Source: Carallia brachiata
Lineage: Eukaryota > Streptophyta > Magnoliopsida > Malpighiales > Rhizophoraceae
Reading direction: 5' to 3'
Length of the DNA: 64,000 bases
Assembly: GCA_021464245.1 (NCBI GenBank)
Contig: JADCRB010000006.1
Location: 1,195,621 to 1,259,620 of the forward strand
Notes under the pieces: model-generated
The model's input: only the letters and a program-made list of their open reading frames with translations
What the model was told of the DNA's origin: nothing
Database searches by the model: none
In this document: one piece after another, positions 22,971 through 33,649 of the stretch
Layout of the letters: each line of letters opens with the position of its first letter
Numbering within the stretch: the stretch's first letter is position 1
Made by a program: the position numbers and the translations under genes

Positions 22971-22978
22971 GTTAACTT
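22971..22978 (+). promoter_or_regulatory. TATA-like box for antisense gene 1
   Basis: TATTTAAG is followed by a pyrimidine-rich leader and, about 95 bases later, by the degraded start ATG at 23072. This is a plausible core promoter for the antisense gene. Evidence is position and motif only. Confidence 0.4.
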
Positions 22979-23071
22979 TGCAAGTCAGGTTTGCAGAGTT
23001 TCTTTTTTCCACCTCAATCTTCGTAGCTTTTTGGTTCTCTCTTTCTTTGTTGAAGTAGATAAAAAGGACTA

Positions 23072-25081
23072 ATGGCTTAAGAAAAGTGAAGTCTCTCAAG
23101 GGTGGTTCTTCTAGCAGCGCTGGTATTGTTGCCCGCAGTAAAGCAAGGTGTCCAACTTATGGCGTATTGTCTCAAATGGCTGAATAGTTACTGGCAAGGG
23201 AATAGAAGAACTTTCCTTTTAATTACTAGCTGTGCCTTCCTACCTTACAAGAGAGGTCCTGTTGCTTTCCTGAAGGATATTTCACCTTTTACTTGAAGTC
23301 CATACTATCGAATGTTCACTTTCCTCTTCCAGATGTCATGCTCAGATTTCTTCATTTTTACAAGTTATCATTTGGTCAATTGCCCCCAAACTTTTGGCGG
23401 CAATTGTTGCGCTTGAAAGTCCTTTACAATCGCGTCGATCTAATATTGACTACTAGAGTATTATTCCAGGCTTTTTCCGTAAAGTCTATGGATAAGGAGT
23501 TTGGAATGGCCTATTTGGTCATTTTAGGGGATTGGGCTCCAGATAAGCTTAAGGAAGGTCTCTTGAGTAGACATGACTATAAAGAACATTTCTTTTTTGT
23601 TCGTCCGTCTGTGCCTTTTGGCCTCCTACTAATTTTGCTTCGTTGAGGAGGTTGCATTCTAAGGGTCCCATCCTGTCTCCTCGAGAACAAGTGATTTTTG
23701 CATAATTGAAAGATCTTGATCGTCATCTCAAGGGGGAAGAGCTCAAATGCAATGTGCTTGCTTGGTAGTACAACCCCAAGCTAGCCACAGAGGAGGCTGA
23801 GAAAGAAAAGAAGCGGTTGGAGAAGAAGGACCCTTCATGAGAGGCAATCGATAAGGAGAAGAGAGTGGACGTGATGAAGAGAGGTTAGAAGCAAAAGGCT
23901 ACCATGGGAACTCCTTCCGCTGTTCATCAAAGGTCCGGAGGAGATGAGAAAGATGTTGAAGATTTTGAGAAGCCCCTTAGACAAAAGTCGAAAAAGATCA
24001 AAGCTACAAAGTCTGCTAGTGTTCGAGTTGATGATATTATTGAGGTCGCTAGTCAGGAGCTACCTCGAGAGTCCAATGATGATCTTATTGGTACTAGTAC
24101 GAAGGTCGCTGAAGATCTCCTTTAAGGCCTACTGTCACCGAGTAAGCTTCTAGTGGCAAAGAGCTCGCCGAGCGGTTCCCTTCCCACTTAGAGCCTATTG
24201 GAACGAGCGGCCAAAAGAAGAAGAATAATACCTTTTTGGGGTATGCTTGTAAAGATTTGGTGCCATCGTTGAAGGCGGAGAACTTAGCCTCCCTAGTTGG
24301 CGATCCCTACTTGACGACGAGAATGAACAGTTGGGAATTGGGAATTTTACTTTATTTAATACGTTATTTAGCCAAGCACAATTTAATGCGTTCAGGGACC
24401 TACCATGACCTTGCAATGTCTCTTTTTATGAGAAATTGGTGGCCTTGAACACTTGTGTTCTTGCGCGGGATAGACTGTATGAAAAGCCTAGCTACAAAAT
24501 TTAATCGTGCCCACGGGAAAAGAGAAGAAATGTAGCATACTATCATTTTGTTGTGAAGCGAGCTTACCCTTAATGGTCTACCGGGGTAAAGTTCTCAAGC
24601 TGCAAGCTCTCAAGTCACAGTGTAATTAGAGAAAGCTACTTTGGTAGAAGCCCTTAGCAATGAGATTGCTCAATTAGTGGAAGAGAATGCCAGCGCGAAG
24701 TCTTCCATTTTGGACCTTCAGAGCGAGCTTGCCAACGCTAGATTTGCTTTGGATTCTTAGAGAAAGGAGGTTGCAGACTTGAATTGGCTAAGGTGAGGTT
24801 TCTTACGGAGTCTCGAGGTAAGGAAGTCACGGACCTTCAACATGAGCTATCCGAAGCGAGATCTGTTGGAGAGTCTCGAGGCAAAGAGAATGAATAGTTG
24901 AATGCCAAGTTGAATTTTTTTTTGCCGAGAATACGTCTACCACGGAGGCTCAGGGCGAGCTTGAAGAGGCAGTTTAGGCTACCAAGGAAAAGATCATGAA
25001 GGTGGTCTTTGTGGAGTTTCGAGCTAGGATGCGCAGGATGGTAGGAGCTGGTTGCAAGCGCAAATATACGGAGGCCATTTA
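23072..25081 (+). pseudogene. Antisense gene 1 of gypsy element (PF04195-like)
   Basis: Gene remnant running opposite to gag-pol. The start ATG is followed by an early stop (MA*). A serine-rich N-terminal piece (KGGSSSSAGIVARSKAR) leads into SNVHFPLPDVMLRFLHFYKL and FGQLPPNFWRQLLRLKVLY (23302-23430). These match the pattern of the plant family known as 'putative gypsy type transposon' (PF04195), where a proline-rich stretch is followed by an L.P..W..L motif. Charged, lysine-rich sequence follows (23780-24120). Then comes a heptad-like coiled coil, near 24630-24980, with segments such as VEENASAKSSILDLQSELAN. At least ten stops and several frameshifts make it dead. The role of this family is unknown; a nuclear or DNA-associated role is only a guess. 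Confidence 0.7.
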
Positions 25082-25487
25082 GGATACCCCGCAATTGTGT
25101 TCACACTACAACTTTTGTGCTTTGTCTTTTAATAAAAAAGAATAATCGAAATGGTTCAAGCCATTTGCTCGTCCTTCATGTTTTGAAATAGCTTTACATT
25201 CCCTGTAATAATAATGATATTTATATTTTATGTTCATCTTCTTGCTTCCTTATCTTTCTTCTCTACTCGTGCCTTCTTTTACTCTCTGACTTTGATAGGG
25301 GTCTTTTCGTAAAATCACAACCTTAGGATTGTCGGATAGTGGTCGTCGATCGTTTAGGGCTATTTTCCAAAAAAGGGGCTTGAAGCGACATATCCTTTTT
25401 GAAACCATACCCTTGGTGTGCTACGTATCTATGTCAAAAATAAACTGCTGTAAAAATCATTACTTTGCGTTTGAAGAGACGAGGCAT

Positions 25488-25567
25488 CTATCCCGGAGGC
25501 AATTTGTAAAGGTCGGGACTTCAACATCTCCTATCTCGGAGGCAGTTTGTAAAGATCGGGACTTTAC
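25488..25567 (+). repeat. Two 43-bp direct repeats between antisense genes
   Basis: CGGAGGCAATTTGTAAAGGT (near 25494) and CGGAGGCAGTTTGTAAAGAT (near 25537) each continue with CGGGACTT. They lie upstream of the second antisense gene start at 25663 and could be part of its promoter, but nothing proves this. Confidence 0.75.
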
Positions 25568-25662
25568 TCTCTTTTCCTTTACAAGTTGTTCTTTTTTCCC
25601 TCAAAATTGTTGTCTTTAAAGATTTCCTTTTTGAAGTTTGGAGAAATTCTTAGGTTGCGAAG

Positions 25663-27400
25663 ATGTCTAGGGATTCAAAAAACATACCAATTAGGGATCA
25701 AGTTCCTTTTTCCTCGAGAGACCGTCAAAGGGAAGACGTCCCATGGAGGCATGGAGATTCCTTTCGTGGCTCCTTGGCATGTGGCTTTGTGCATACATGC
25801 CCTTCTTGTTATTATGGTCATGCTAGTTGCACTGTTGACCAATTTTTTGTTTTGAATTAGACAGTAGGACCGTCAACTTCCATTTGAGGCAAAAGTTTCA
25901 CATTCCTTGAAGATATGCCCCATTAGTTTCTTCCAAGGCTTCCCCTCAAAGGGCTTGCTGTCCTATTCTTAGGAATGTGTCTATTTATATAGAGCAATTG
26001 GAGGCTGGGCTTCACCTTCCAATGCTTTGGGGTGTAGAGGAGTTTCTTAAAAGCTTTAAGATCACTCCTGCTCAATTAATCCCAGAGTGTTGGAGGTGCT
26101 TGATAAGGTTGATGGCTTTAAGTATGAAGTTTGGAATGAAGTTCAAAAGTACGATTCTTTGCCACTGTCTCCTAGTGCAAGCTACCTATCATTTGGTGGG
26201 AACTGGCCTGCACAACCTGACATTTGGTACTATGTTCACAGCAAAGCTTATGGTGTGGGAGGGAGAACCCACTTTGCAGCCCTTTGACGTGAGGAACTAC
26301 TTTTCCATGCACTTTCTTGAGGGTAAAAATGTGAGATTTTCTCAATTTTGGAATGGTCAAGTTTTCTATGGGCCGCACCATCTGCCAGAGATTGGGATAA
26401 GTGAGAAAGTTTGGATGAATATGTTTCCTAACATAGAAAAATTTCGCGAGCTACATTGTCGTGGAGGTCCTCTAGGTACGTTTGCCAATTTTGTTACTAA
26501 GGAGGGACTGATCGAATGCGGGGTAATTGCTCCTATAGAAGAAGCTGAGCCCAGGTTTCCTCCAACCTTTAGATCGAGCAAAGAGTACGCAAGGCATCCC
26601 GAACCAGCAATGTGACCTAATGATTCAACCAAGCGGTTGGAAGTTGAAGACACTGCTTTTTCTACTACTGAGGAACTGGGGAAATCAAGCCTGAGCTTGC
26701 CTCTGCTAAAGGTAGGGTGGTTCTGTTGTTTCTTTATTTTTCTGTAATACCTTGCACAATGACTTTGGAGTTTTTGTCGTTTGTGGTTTGTGTAAGTGCT
26801 ACAAGCGCAGGTACTTCTCGTGGCACAACGTGCTTTAGTTTCTTTAATGAAGCCTTCTCTTTGAGTGCTTACATAAGTCAACATTTTTTCGGCCAGCTTC
26901 CTTCTGTAGCTTCTACTGGAGATACCCAAGTTATTGATGTTACGAACAACGAAATGAGAGACTTAGGTGATGACGTCCATGCCTTTTTGGGCCAACTAAG
27001 CTCTTAGTTTCCTCAAGTTCCTGACCAAATTTCATTGAGTCCTCCTTCGTAGCCTCTTATTTATCCTTTGATAGCATCTGAATCCTTGCCTTTATAGTCT
27101 ACTGCGTCTACAGTGACGAGGGATGCCAAAGTTCTCTTCTGGCATTAACATGTTATCTCAAAGTGGGACCAATGCTGCTTCTTCTCAGGCTCCATCAATT
27201 GTCATTACTGCCAATGAGTCTCTTGGTGCTCCACTTCAAAGTGTTCTAGTAGTGTTGTCGAGTGCAAGCGCCAGACAGTTTGGGGGAATTCCTCTTCCTA
27301 TAACCGTGATGGTTGGTTCTAGGTCTGAGGGTAATTCCAGAAAGAGGCCTCAATTGGATATTTTGCTAACCTCTTTCACGGTTAACCCTATGTTGAAATG
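25663..27400 (+). pseudogene. Antisense gene 2 of gypsy element (PF04195-like)
   Basis: Second plus-strand gene remnant with the same type of domain as gene 1. ATG 25663 opens MSRDSKNIPIRDQVPFSSRD. After frame changes, the long frame 25977-26615 (212 residues) reads YIEQLEAGLHLPMLWGVEEF then ITPAQLIPECWRCLIRLMAL. This is the typical 'EAGL.LP....L........AQL.P..W' pattern of PF04195. A conserved middle part follows (VFYGPHHLPEIGISEKVW). A possible intron runs from GTAGGG at 26711 to GCGCAG near 26810, after which a serine/proline-rich tail continues to about 27400. The gene abuts the truncated pol at about 27400, where integrase should be. Different from gene 1 in sequence, so an old duplication or independent acquisition. 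Function unknown. Confidence 0.7.
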
Positions 27401-28025
27401 CTTATACAGTCAATCACCAAAAAGGATATAACACACTACTTTGTACCAAATTTTCTTAGGCTACATATTGTCCTCAAGAAGCTCTCCATGTTGTAGATAC
27501 GTGAGGATGGGGTCCATCCAAAATGTTTCCTAATGGACTAGCATTACTTCAACTTGGGCTACTCTGGAGCTAGGCTGATTGAGAGTTTGGGTGAAGACTG
27601 CTCAGCCAAGCCTGAGCTGGAGGGCATTTTGGGACCTGGATAAAGCGTCTGCCCAAAGAGTTCTTGGCCCTTGGAATGTAATCAATAGAAACAATTGCTC
27701 TAGCTTGCTTGACAGCTAAGATAAGTGACCGCACTTTGGAAAGGTACTTCATGATTGACTCCTCACTGGCTTCAAATTCTCTTTTCACTTGTTCTACGAC
27801 AAGTTGCAAGTTGCTGTATACCTGAAATTGCCTAATTTTGAGTGCCTTGGAAATTTTTATTCCTATGATAAGAGCTACATACTTGGCCTCATTGTTAGAG
27901 TCAGGGAACTAAATTCGTAGAGCATATTCAAGATAGACTTCTCCTGGTCCTTTCAAGACTAAGCCAGTCCCACTCCGGTCCTTATTGAACGATCCATCAA
28001 CGTGACAAATCCAGGGCTCTGGGTA
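27390..28025 (-). pseudogene. gypsy RNase H and truncated linker
   Basis: Minus-strand RNase H would degrade the RNA strand during reverse transcription. Visible landmarks are HVDGSFNKDRSGTGLVLKGP (first catalytic Asp) and DSNNEAKYVALI (catalytic Glu). The second Asp site reads YSNLQLVVEQV, where the family has S-D-S-Q, so the Asp appears replaced by Asn. YIPRAKNS follows. Downstream the RNase H-integrase linker is still readable (FWMDPILTYLQHGE, IWYKVVCYILFGD), and the similarity stops abruptly near 27390, just before the integrase zinc finger. No integrase is found anywhere in the element. Stops and a frameshift near 27650 are present. Confidence 0.8.
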
Positions 28026-29530
28026 CCAAATGTTTTGCATTACATTCCTCAAGTCTAGAACACTCGTTGATGAAGCTTGCTAAGGCTTGCGATTTGATCA
28101 TGGTGTATGGTTGAAAGCGGTTATTAAACTACATCACTGTAGTAGTTTTCTCGCCACCTTAGGCCTGTGCAGGACCAATCTGAGGAGTTGATCTTTTAGG
28201 ACAATGATCGAATGGGCTTGGAAATAAGGACGAAGCTTTTTAGGCTTTGTAACCAAGGCGAAAGCTAACTTTGTCAAACTTTGGGTAGCAAATCTCTGTG
28301 CATAAAACCTTACTGATGTAGTACACTAGTCATTAGTTGTTGTACTTTTTGGACATCTCGTGCGAGGACAAAGCTGTCCAGGTGTTGATTCACTGCTAGG
28401 TACAAGAAAGGGTCCTCTCGGGGGACGAGCTTCCTAAGCAATGAAAATGAGGATAGGTATTGCTTAAACTATTGAAAAGTGTCCTCGCATTCCTCAATCC
28501 ATTGGAACTCTAAATTCTGTTTAATCAGGCAGAAAAAAGATAGCTTCTTATCCTTCGACTTTAGTATGAACCGGCTTAAATACGCAATTATCCCCATCAA
28601 AACTTGGATGTCCTGAGCACTTGCTAGAGACCGGAGGCATTGGATAGCCTCGATATTTTATTGGTTCACTTTGATGCCTCTATTAGAGACCAAAAAACCC
28701 AGGAATTTTCCTGATTGAACAGGGAAGGCACACTTTGAAGGGTTGAGCTTCATACCATAGTGATTCAAAGTTGCGAATGTTTCCTTGATGTCTCGGGTGT
28801 GGTTAGTAGAGGTTAGCCTCTTCACGAGCATGTCGTCGATGTAGACTTCCATATTTCTAGCAAGCTGGGATCAAAACATGTCGTTGACGAGTCTTTGGTA
28901 CGTCGCTCATGCGTTTTTGAGACTCATGGGCATAACATTGTAACAGTACGTACCTCGCTGAAAGATAAATGCACTCTTTTCTTAGACTTAACCAAAGGTT
29001 TCATCGACGAGCTAGTGGATATGGAGTGGATAACTGTCCGTTGGGCAGGCCTTGTTGAGATCCATAAACATGTCATTGATGAGTCTTTGGTACGCCGCTC
29101 ATGCATTTTTGAGACCCATGGGCATAACATTGTAATAGTACGTACGCTCAAAGATAAATGAACTCTTTTCTTAGACTTAACCAAAGGTTCCATCGACGAG
29201 CTAGTCGATATGGGAGTGGATAACTGTTTTTTGGGCAGGCCTTGTTGAGATCCATAAAGTCAACACACATTTTCCATTTGCCATTATGTTTTTTGACCAT
29301 GACAACATTGGCAAGCCAATCGGGGTATATGACTTTTCGGATAAAACCCGCCTTGAGAATTTTATCTACCTCTTCTTTGACAACCGCAAGCCTGTCAGCT
29401 TGGTATGCTTCTTTTGCTTCATTAGAGGGATTTTGTCATCAACCTCCAACTTGTGCATCGCAACTTCAGGGTTGATACTTGGCATGTCAGCCAGGACCCA
29501 TGTGAAGACTTTGGGGTGAGATTGTAGAAA
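28026..29530 (-). pseudogene. gypsy reverse transcriptase remnant
   Basis: Minus-strand RT: KCVLTL/MCVDFMDLNKACPKNSYPL near 29200-29290, VMPMGLKNA near 29110-29140, and the active site MEVYIDDMLVKRL (28814-28852, Asp-Asp at 28832-28837). After it come MKLNPSKCAFPVQSGKFLGF and the connection domain (IEAIQCLRSLASAQDIQVLM, 28590-28650). A 192-bp tandem duplication (28875-29258) repeats the VMPMGLKNA region. The usual 'DAYSGYNQI' segment between the LVD motif and that region is missing from both copies. Multiple stops make it non-functional. Confidence 0.85.
28875..29258 (-). repeat. 192-bp tandem duplication inside gypsy RT
   Basis: AACATGTCGTTGACGAGTCT at 28875 recurs as AACATGTCATTGATGAGTCT at 29067, and similarity continues to about 29258. 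The copies differ at more sites than the copia duplication does, so this event is older. Confidence 0.88.
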
Positions 29531-30250
29531 ATGGACTATTTCGTTTTACGCTTTCCTTCCAATCTTTCCCTTATCTATACAATCTTTGTGGGTCGTTCAG
29601 TTTCAAAGGGACCAAAACTAACTCCTCAGTTGCTATGACTTGTCTCTCTTGTTATCGGATCAGTAGTCGAGATTAGCCACATCAACAATAGGCTACTTTT
29701 ACCAACTCTTTATCCACGTGACCTAAGCTCTCGAGCTTTTTTTGGGATCTCTTAACTGCTCCAATTCCCCAGGAAATAGGAAATTTTAGCTTTAGATGCT
29801 TCACAAATACCACTGTATTAAGAGCTAGTAGCCCCGAGCATCCCAGTATCATATTATAGGAAGGAAGAAGGTCGACCACAACGAGCTGGGGCTCAGTTGA
29901 ACTCGTGTTGGGAGTTACCCCTAATACCGCTGAGAGCTTGATGTATTCTCAAGGACGTACAGCTTTGCCGGTAAATCCACAGAGAGGGAAGTTAGCTGCT
30001 CGAAGGTCGTCGATCCTCAACTTCATTTACTTGAAGGCTTTAGAGTAGAGGATGTCGATCGAGCTACCTGTATCCACCATGACTCTTTTGACATGGAACA
30101 TGCCCACTCTAAGACAGATGACGAGCGGATCATTGTGGGGGTTTTCAATGTTGTGGAAGTTGTCATCAATGAACATGACTGGGTAATCACTTCTCCTTCT
30201 CTATGCCTTTTTCTTTAAACATTAAGCACCCATTGCCTAGAAAAAATCGC
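29531..30250 (-). pseudogene. gypsy protease remnant
   Basis: The minus strand reads VKRVMVDTGSSIDILYSKAF near 30030-30090, containing the retropepsin DTGS active site. It is followed by VVDLLPSYNMILGCSGLLAL and KLKFPISWGIGAVKRSQKK (29682-29880), the conserved protease-RT linker of Tat-type gypsy polyproteins. A stop interrupts the frame near 30027. Confidence 0.8.
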
Positions 30251-31900
30251 GAGAGGTCCATATGAATAGTTTGGGGGTCTTCCTAGGATGATGTGAATAG
30301 TGCCTCTTGCAGGGGTTTTCTCTGGCAGCAGGGGTGTGCGCTCTTGGTTGCGGCCTTCGTGCCAAGAGTGATCTCGAGCCTTAAGTCAGTCGCGCCTTGA
30401 GTCCTCCCCCGTGTGGGATGTTCTGCCCGTCGTTAATGCAGAAAGTTTTGGATATATTCCCGCAAGTAACCCTGCCTGACAAGTCTCTCTACCTCATTAC
30501 GAAGGCTGATGCATTCATCTGTATCATGACCATAGTCACGGTGAAAGTGAGGATGTCAAGGTGGTATAGTTAATATATTTCATTTCCTCCAAGCTGCCTT
30601 CCCTTGCGACAAGACAATCTGTAGAGGGAGGCGAACTCTTTGAAGAATTTTCTCCCTTCTTTCCTCATAATCTCTTAGAATGTCTACGGGTCTATTATGT
30701 CGAACACTTCTCAATTACCTAGGACTTTGCGAGCTCCCGAGCTCAATCAGCCTCTTTAGTGTTGATGAATCGCTCAGCTTTACCCATAAGCTCGTTGAAA
30801 TCCTTTGAGAGGTTCTTAGCTAGAGACCACGTAAACTCGAATCATCGTAAACTTCCCATAAATATGGTGACTGTCATGTCAGCATTAGGCCCTCAATGTC
30901 TAGTATTTTTGCGTTAAACCGAGCCACATACTCTCTTAAGGACTCACTCGCGTTTTCCTTGAAAGGCATCTGGGCTGTGGAATTTTTCTTTTGTTGCTTA
31001 CTAGTGGCAAACCTAAGAATAAACTATTCACTAAGCTATTCTAAACTTTTGATTGAGTAAGGAAAAGAGATGAATACCAAGATTGGGCAAGTCCTTTGAG
31101 AGTCGTTGAGAAAGCTTAGCATATAGTAATGGCAAGTGTAGCTTGTAAGGACATGAGGGTTTTGAATAGACCCCAATGTTCAACTGGGACCTACTTTCCA
31201 TTATAGAGTTCCAGCAAAGGAACTTTAAATTTATTTGACACTGGTGCCTCTTAGATTTCTTTGGAGAAAGGCAACTCCAGACTTTGGTGAGATCTTTTCT
31301 GTGGGGTTTGCTTCGATCCTTGTAGTGCTACAATCTGGACCTGCATGTCCTTTAGTTGGCGTGAAACTCCATCTCCTAGTGTCAAATTGTTTGCCCGCCA
31401 AGAGATGGACATCTCACCATAGTCTGACCCAGTTTCACTCAACTTTGAGGTGAAAGAGGTTTCTAGAGTAGAGCGCCAATGCCAAGTTCTATAGGAGGGA
31501 TCAGCCAAGGAATTATCCCCATTGGTTGAGGTGTGGGAAGTTCCCTTTCCTAGCATCATGACGATTGATCGGCACGTCTTTACTTGGATGCACAGGCATC
31601 AATTCCTGTTTTTTCCTTTTGGGGGGTCCATTGTTGGTTTTGGACATCACATTCCTTGCACTACAGGAGAGAAGATTGTCCTCTTCCCCCAACAGCAGTA
31701 ATGTCTCATTGGGTCGGATCTCATACAGCATCTGGATTCTAATCCTAGGGGTCTGAGTCACTCAGGACACAAGGAAGGCATTCAATGTTGCATGCATGGA
31801 CTTGATGCCGCTCTTCAAGTTGTTGAGTCTCTTGGTCGAGGTAATCTCTGAGTTATTACTTGTTGATGCTCCTTCATCCAGCTGTATCCTACTTGGTGAG
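30251..31900 (-). pseudogene. gypsy gag remnant
   Basis: Minus-strand gag. The core shows QMPFKENASESLREYVARF (about 30920-30980), typical of the retrotransposon gag family. The C-terminal part reads FHRDYGHDTDECISLRNEVE followed by RLVRQGYLREYI (about 30450-30550), typical of Tat-type gag. The N-terminal part (31251-31900) is poorly conserved and charged, with open frames at 31513-31761 and 31251-31559. Several stops and frameshifts are present. Confidence 0.75.
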
Positions 31901-32159
31901 TAGTAAGGATCGGAAAAAAAAAGAAGGATTGGTTTTTCTAGACTTGGTCACCAGGCGAGGGATCTAGTGCAGTTGCATGTCGCCAATTCGGCGAGGAAAA
32001 GAAGAGTGCCAAGGTCACTTGATCGATAGAGGCTCCGTTGAGGCTTTTCCTTTGAAAGTGAAAGAGCTTTTCCTTCGGTGAGGAAAAACTTTTCCTTCAA
32101 TAAGGAAAACTTATCAAAAAAAGAAGAAAATAAGGATGGCAAAGCTACACAGCTTCTTA

Positions 32160-32179
32160 TTCCCACAGATGGTGCCAAT
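32160..32179 (-). other. Primer binding site of gypsy element
   Basis: On the minus strand the LTR end GAACAACCA is followed within a few bases by TTGGCACCATCTGTGGGAA. This closely resembles the primer site commonly seen in plant Tat-like gypsy elements (TTGGCGCCGTCTGTGGGAA). Confidence 0.75.
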
Positions 32180-32182
32180 TCA

Positions 32183-32820
32183 TGGTTGTTCCTAATCGTG
32201 GGATAGTTATCGTCGAGCCTTGCTTGTGGACCTGCAAAACAGTGAGGTTTGGGCCGATGGAATGCCCCAGCGTAAGCACTTTAATGCTCAAGTCAGTAAG
32301 AGGTCGAAGGGAACTAAAGAGGCCTAATGAGGTCCTTGGTGGAAGCCTGTAGCAAGCAAGTTTCGGAGGTGGGCACCGCGTCAATATACTGTGTTGCTTA
32401 CAAGGGTATGTGTTTGTGAAGGAGACTTAGAGTAGAGAGATAGAGGGTTGCTTGTTACAAAGTCTATGAGTCATCCAATCTTTAGAAGGAGAGAGGTTTA
32501 GAGTTCAAAAGTTGGAGAGGTCTCCAATACTCAGGTGTGCTGCTCTAGGTTGTCTGATACTAGCCCATACGTTGGCAATTGTCTGATGTTTGAAAAGACT
32601 AAAGCTCCATGCGTGATGGATGTGACAGATATCTGTTAGTGGGGAGCCCGAGGGCTCAGGTATAGACCGTGAGCTATACGATAAGTTCCAATTGGGCTAG
32701 CTTAAACAAGCTATGTGGGGAGCTGCTAGACAATCTCTACAAGCTGTTGGCAAGCCCTTATTGGATTGCCCAATGGGATCTGAGCCTCGGGCTTGGGGCT
32801 ACAATAGGCCGTATTTATCA
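32183..32820 (-). repeat. 5' LTR of the gypsy element (minus strand)
   Basis: 638 bp. On the minus strand it starts TGATAAATACGGCC and ends GGAACAACCA. It is the direct-repeat partner of 22167-22807. Confidence 0.9.
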
Positions 32821-32825
32821 ATAAC

Positions 32826-33470
32826 AAAAGAAGATTTGGGATAAGTTATGACTTCTGACTTTGTCTATAAAGATTTGTTCTTATAGCTAATAGTTAGATT
32901 AAATTAAAATTTGTTGTTATTGGATGAGGTGGCTAACCCCTATTGGTACTATTTCAAACTGGAAATCTAAAATATGGAAATTCTATGAGGTGGTTCATCC
33001 AAACCAAAATATCGTTAATTTTTGGATTTAATTTGTATTTGGGATAAGTTCTAACTTTATCTATATACAAAAATTATGTTATTATCGTAACAAATAACAA
33101 AATTAAAATAAATGAAAATAATTAAATTTAAGAGTTTGGACAAAAATTGGATTTTGCCACATAAGCAAAAAAGGTTTCAAGAATGAATGAGAACAAAGTT
33201 AAAAGTTTCTCTTATCTGTAAATTAATATATCATATAGATATATAATAATATTACAAAATTATTCAATAGGTTGTATTAGCGGATGTAAGAAAATTAAGT
33301 CAAATAAATTAAGTGGAAAATACATATTAATTTATATAGTTTTACTTTAAAGTAATTTTTATGTTTTTACTTAAAAAAAATATTTTTGTACAAGAAATAT
33401 AGTCTTGAACAAAAGAATAGATATAAATACAATCTTAAAATTTTCAAAAAAATTAGAAATTGAACCGAAA
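32826..33470. other. AT-rich intergenic sequence
   Basis: No gene, repeat or RNA could be supported. Confidence 0.4.
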
Positions 33471-33475
33471 TATAC

Positions 33476-33643
33476 AAACTTCTTGTACCATTGTCTGGGT
33501 GCCTGCTTGAGCCCATAGAGACTTTTCTTCAACCTGCACACTAGCTGCTCTTTTCCCTTAGCTAGAAAACCCTCAGGTTGTTCCATGTAGATCTCCTCTT
33601 CTAAGTCACCATGGAGAAATGCAGTCTTCACGTCAAGCTGTTC
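33476..33643 (-). pseudogene. Isolated copia reverse transcriptase fragment
   Basis: A 56-residue piece of copia RT on the minus strand: [27 protein letters not shown] and [17 protein letters not shown], uninterrupted and well conserved. Similarity ends on both sides, and no LTR or other pol domain is adjacent. The [11 protein letters not shown] part lies in the RT core that the copia element at 12685-17832 has lost. It is a relic of a separate, mostly deleted insertion. Confidence 0.9.
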
Positions 33644-33649
33644 TGACTG

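Larger units (their letters stand above)
22167..32820 (-). mobile_element. Ty3/gypsy LTR retrotransposon with antisense genes
   Basis: Two LTRs of about 640 bp in direct orientation (22167-22807 and 32183-32820) enclose 9.4 kb. Read on the minus strand, the order is 5' LTR, primer site, gag, protease, RT, RNase H, then two plus-strand (antisense) gene remnants, a polypurine tract and the 3' LTR. Antisense genes between pol and the 3' LTR are known in the Tat lineage of plant gypsy elements, so a Tat-type assignment is likely. Integrase is missing and all frames are broken. ATAAC occurs at 22159-22163 and 32821-32825 and may be the target duplication, allowing three extra bases (TAA) beside the first LTR. 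Confidence 0.9.

Noticed and set aside
22971..23100. Idea that the antisense gene region is a separate plus-strand gypsy element inserted into the first
   Set aside because: No second pair of LTRs, PBS or target duplication is visible, and the position between pol and the 3' LTR fits the known antisense genes of Tat-type elements.
26366..26929. 187-codon minus-strand open frame within the gypsy element
   Set aside because: It is the antisense shadow of the better supported plus-strand frame 25977-26615, and its sequence fits no gag, pol or integrase motif.
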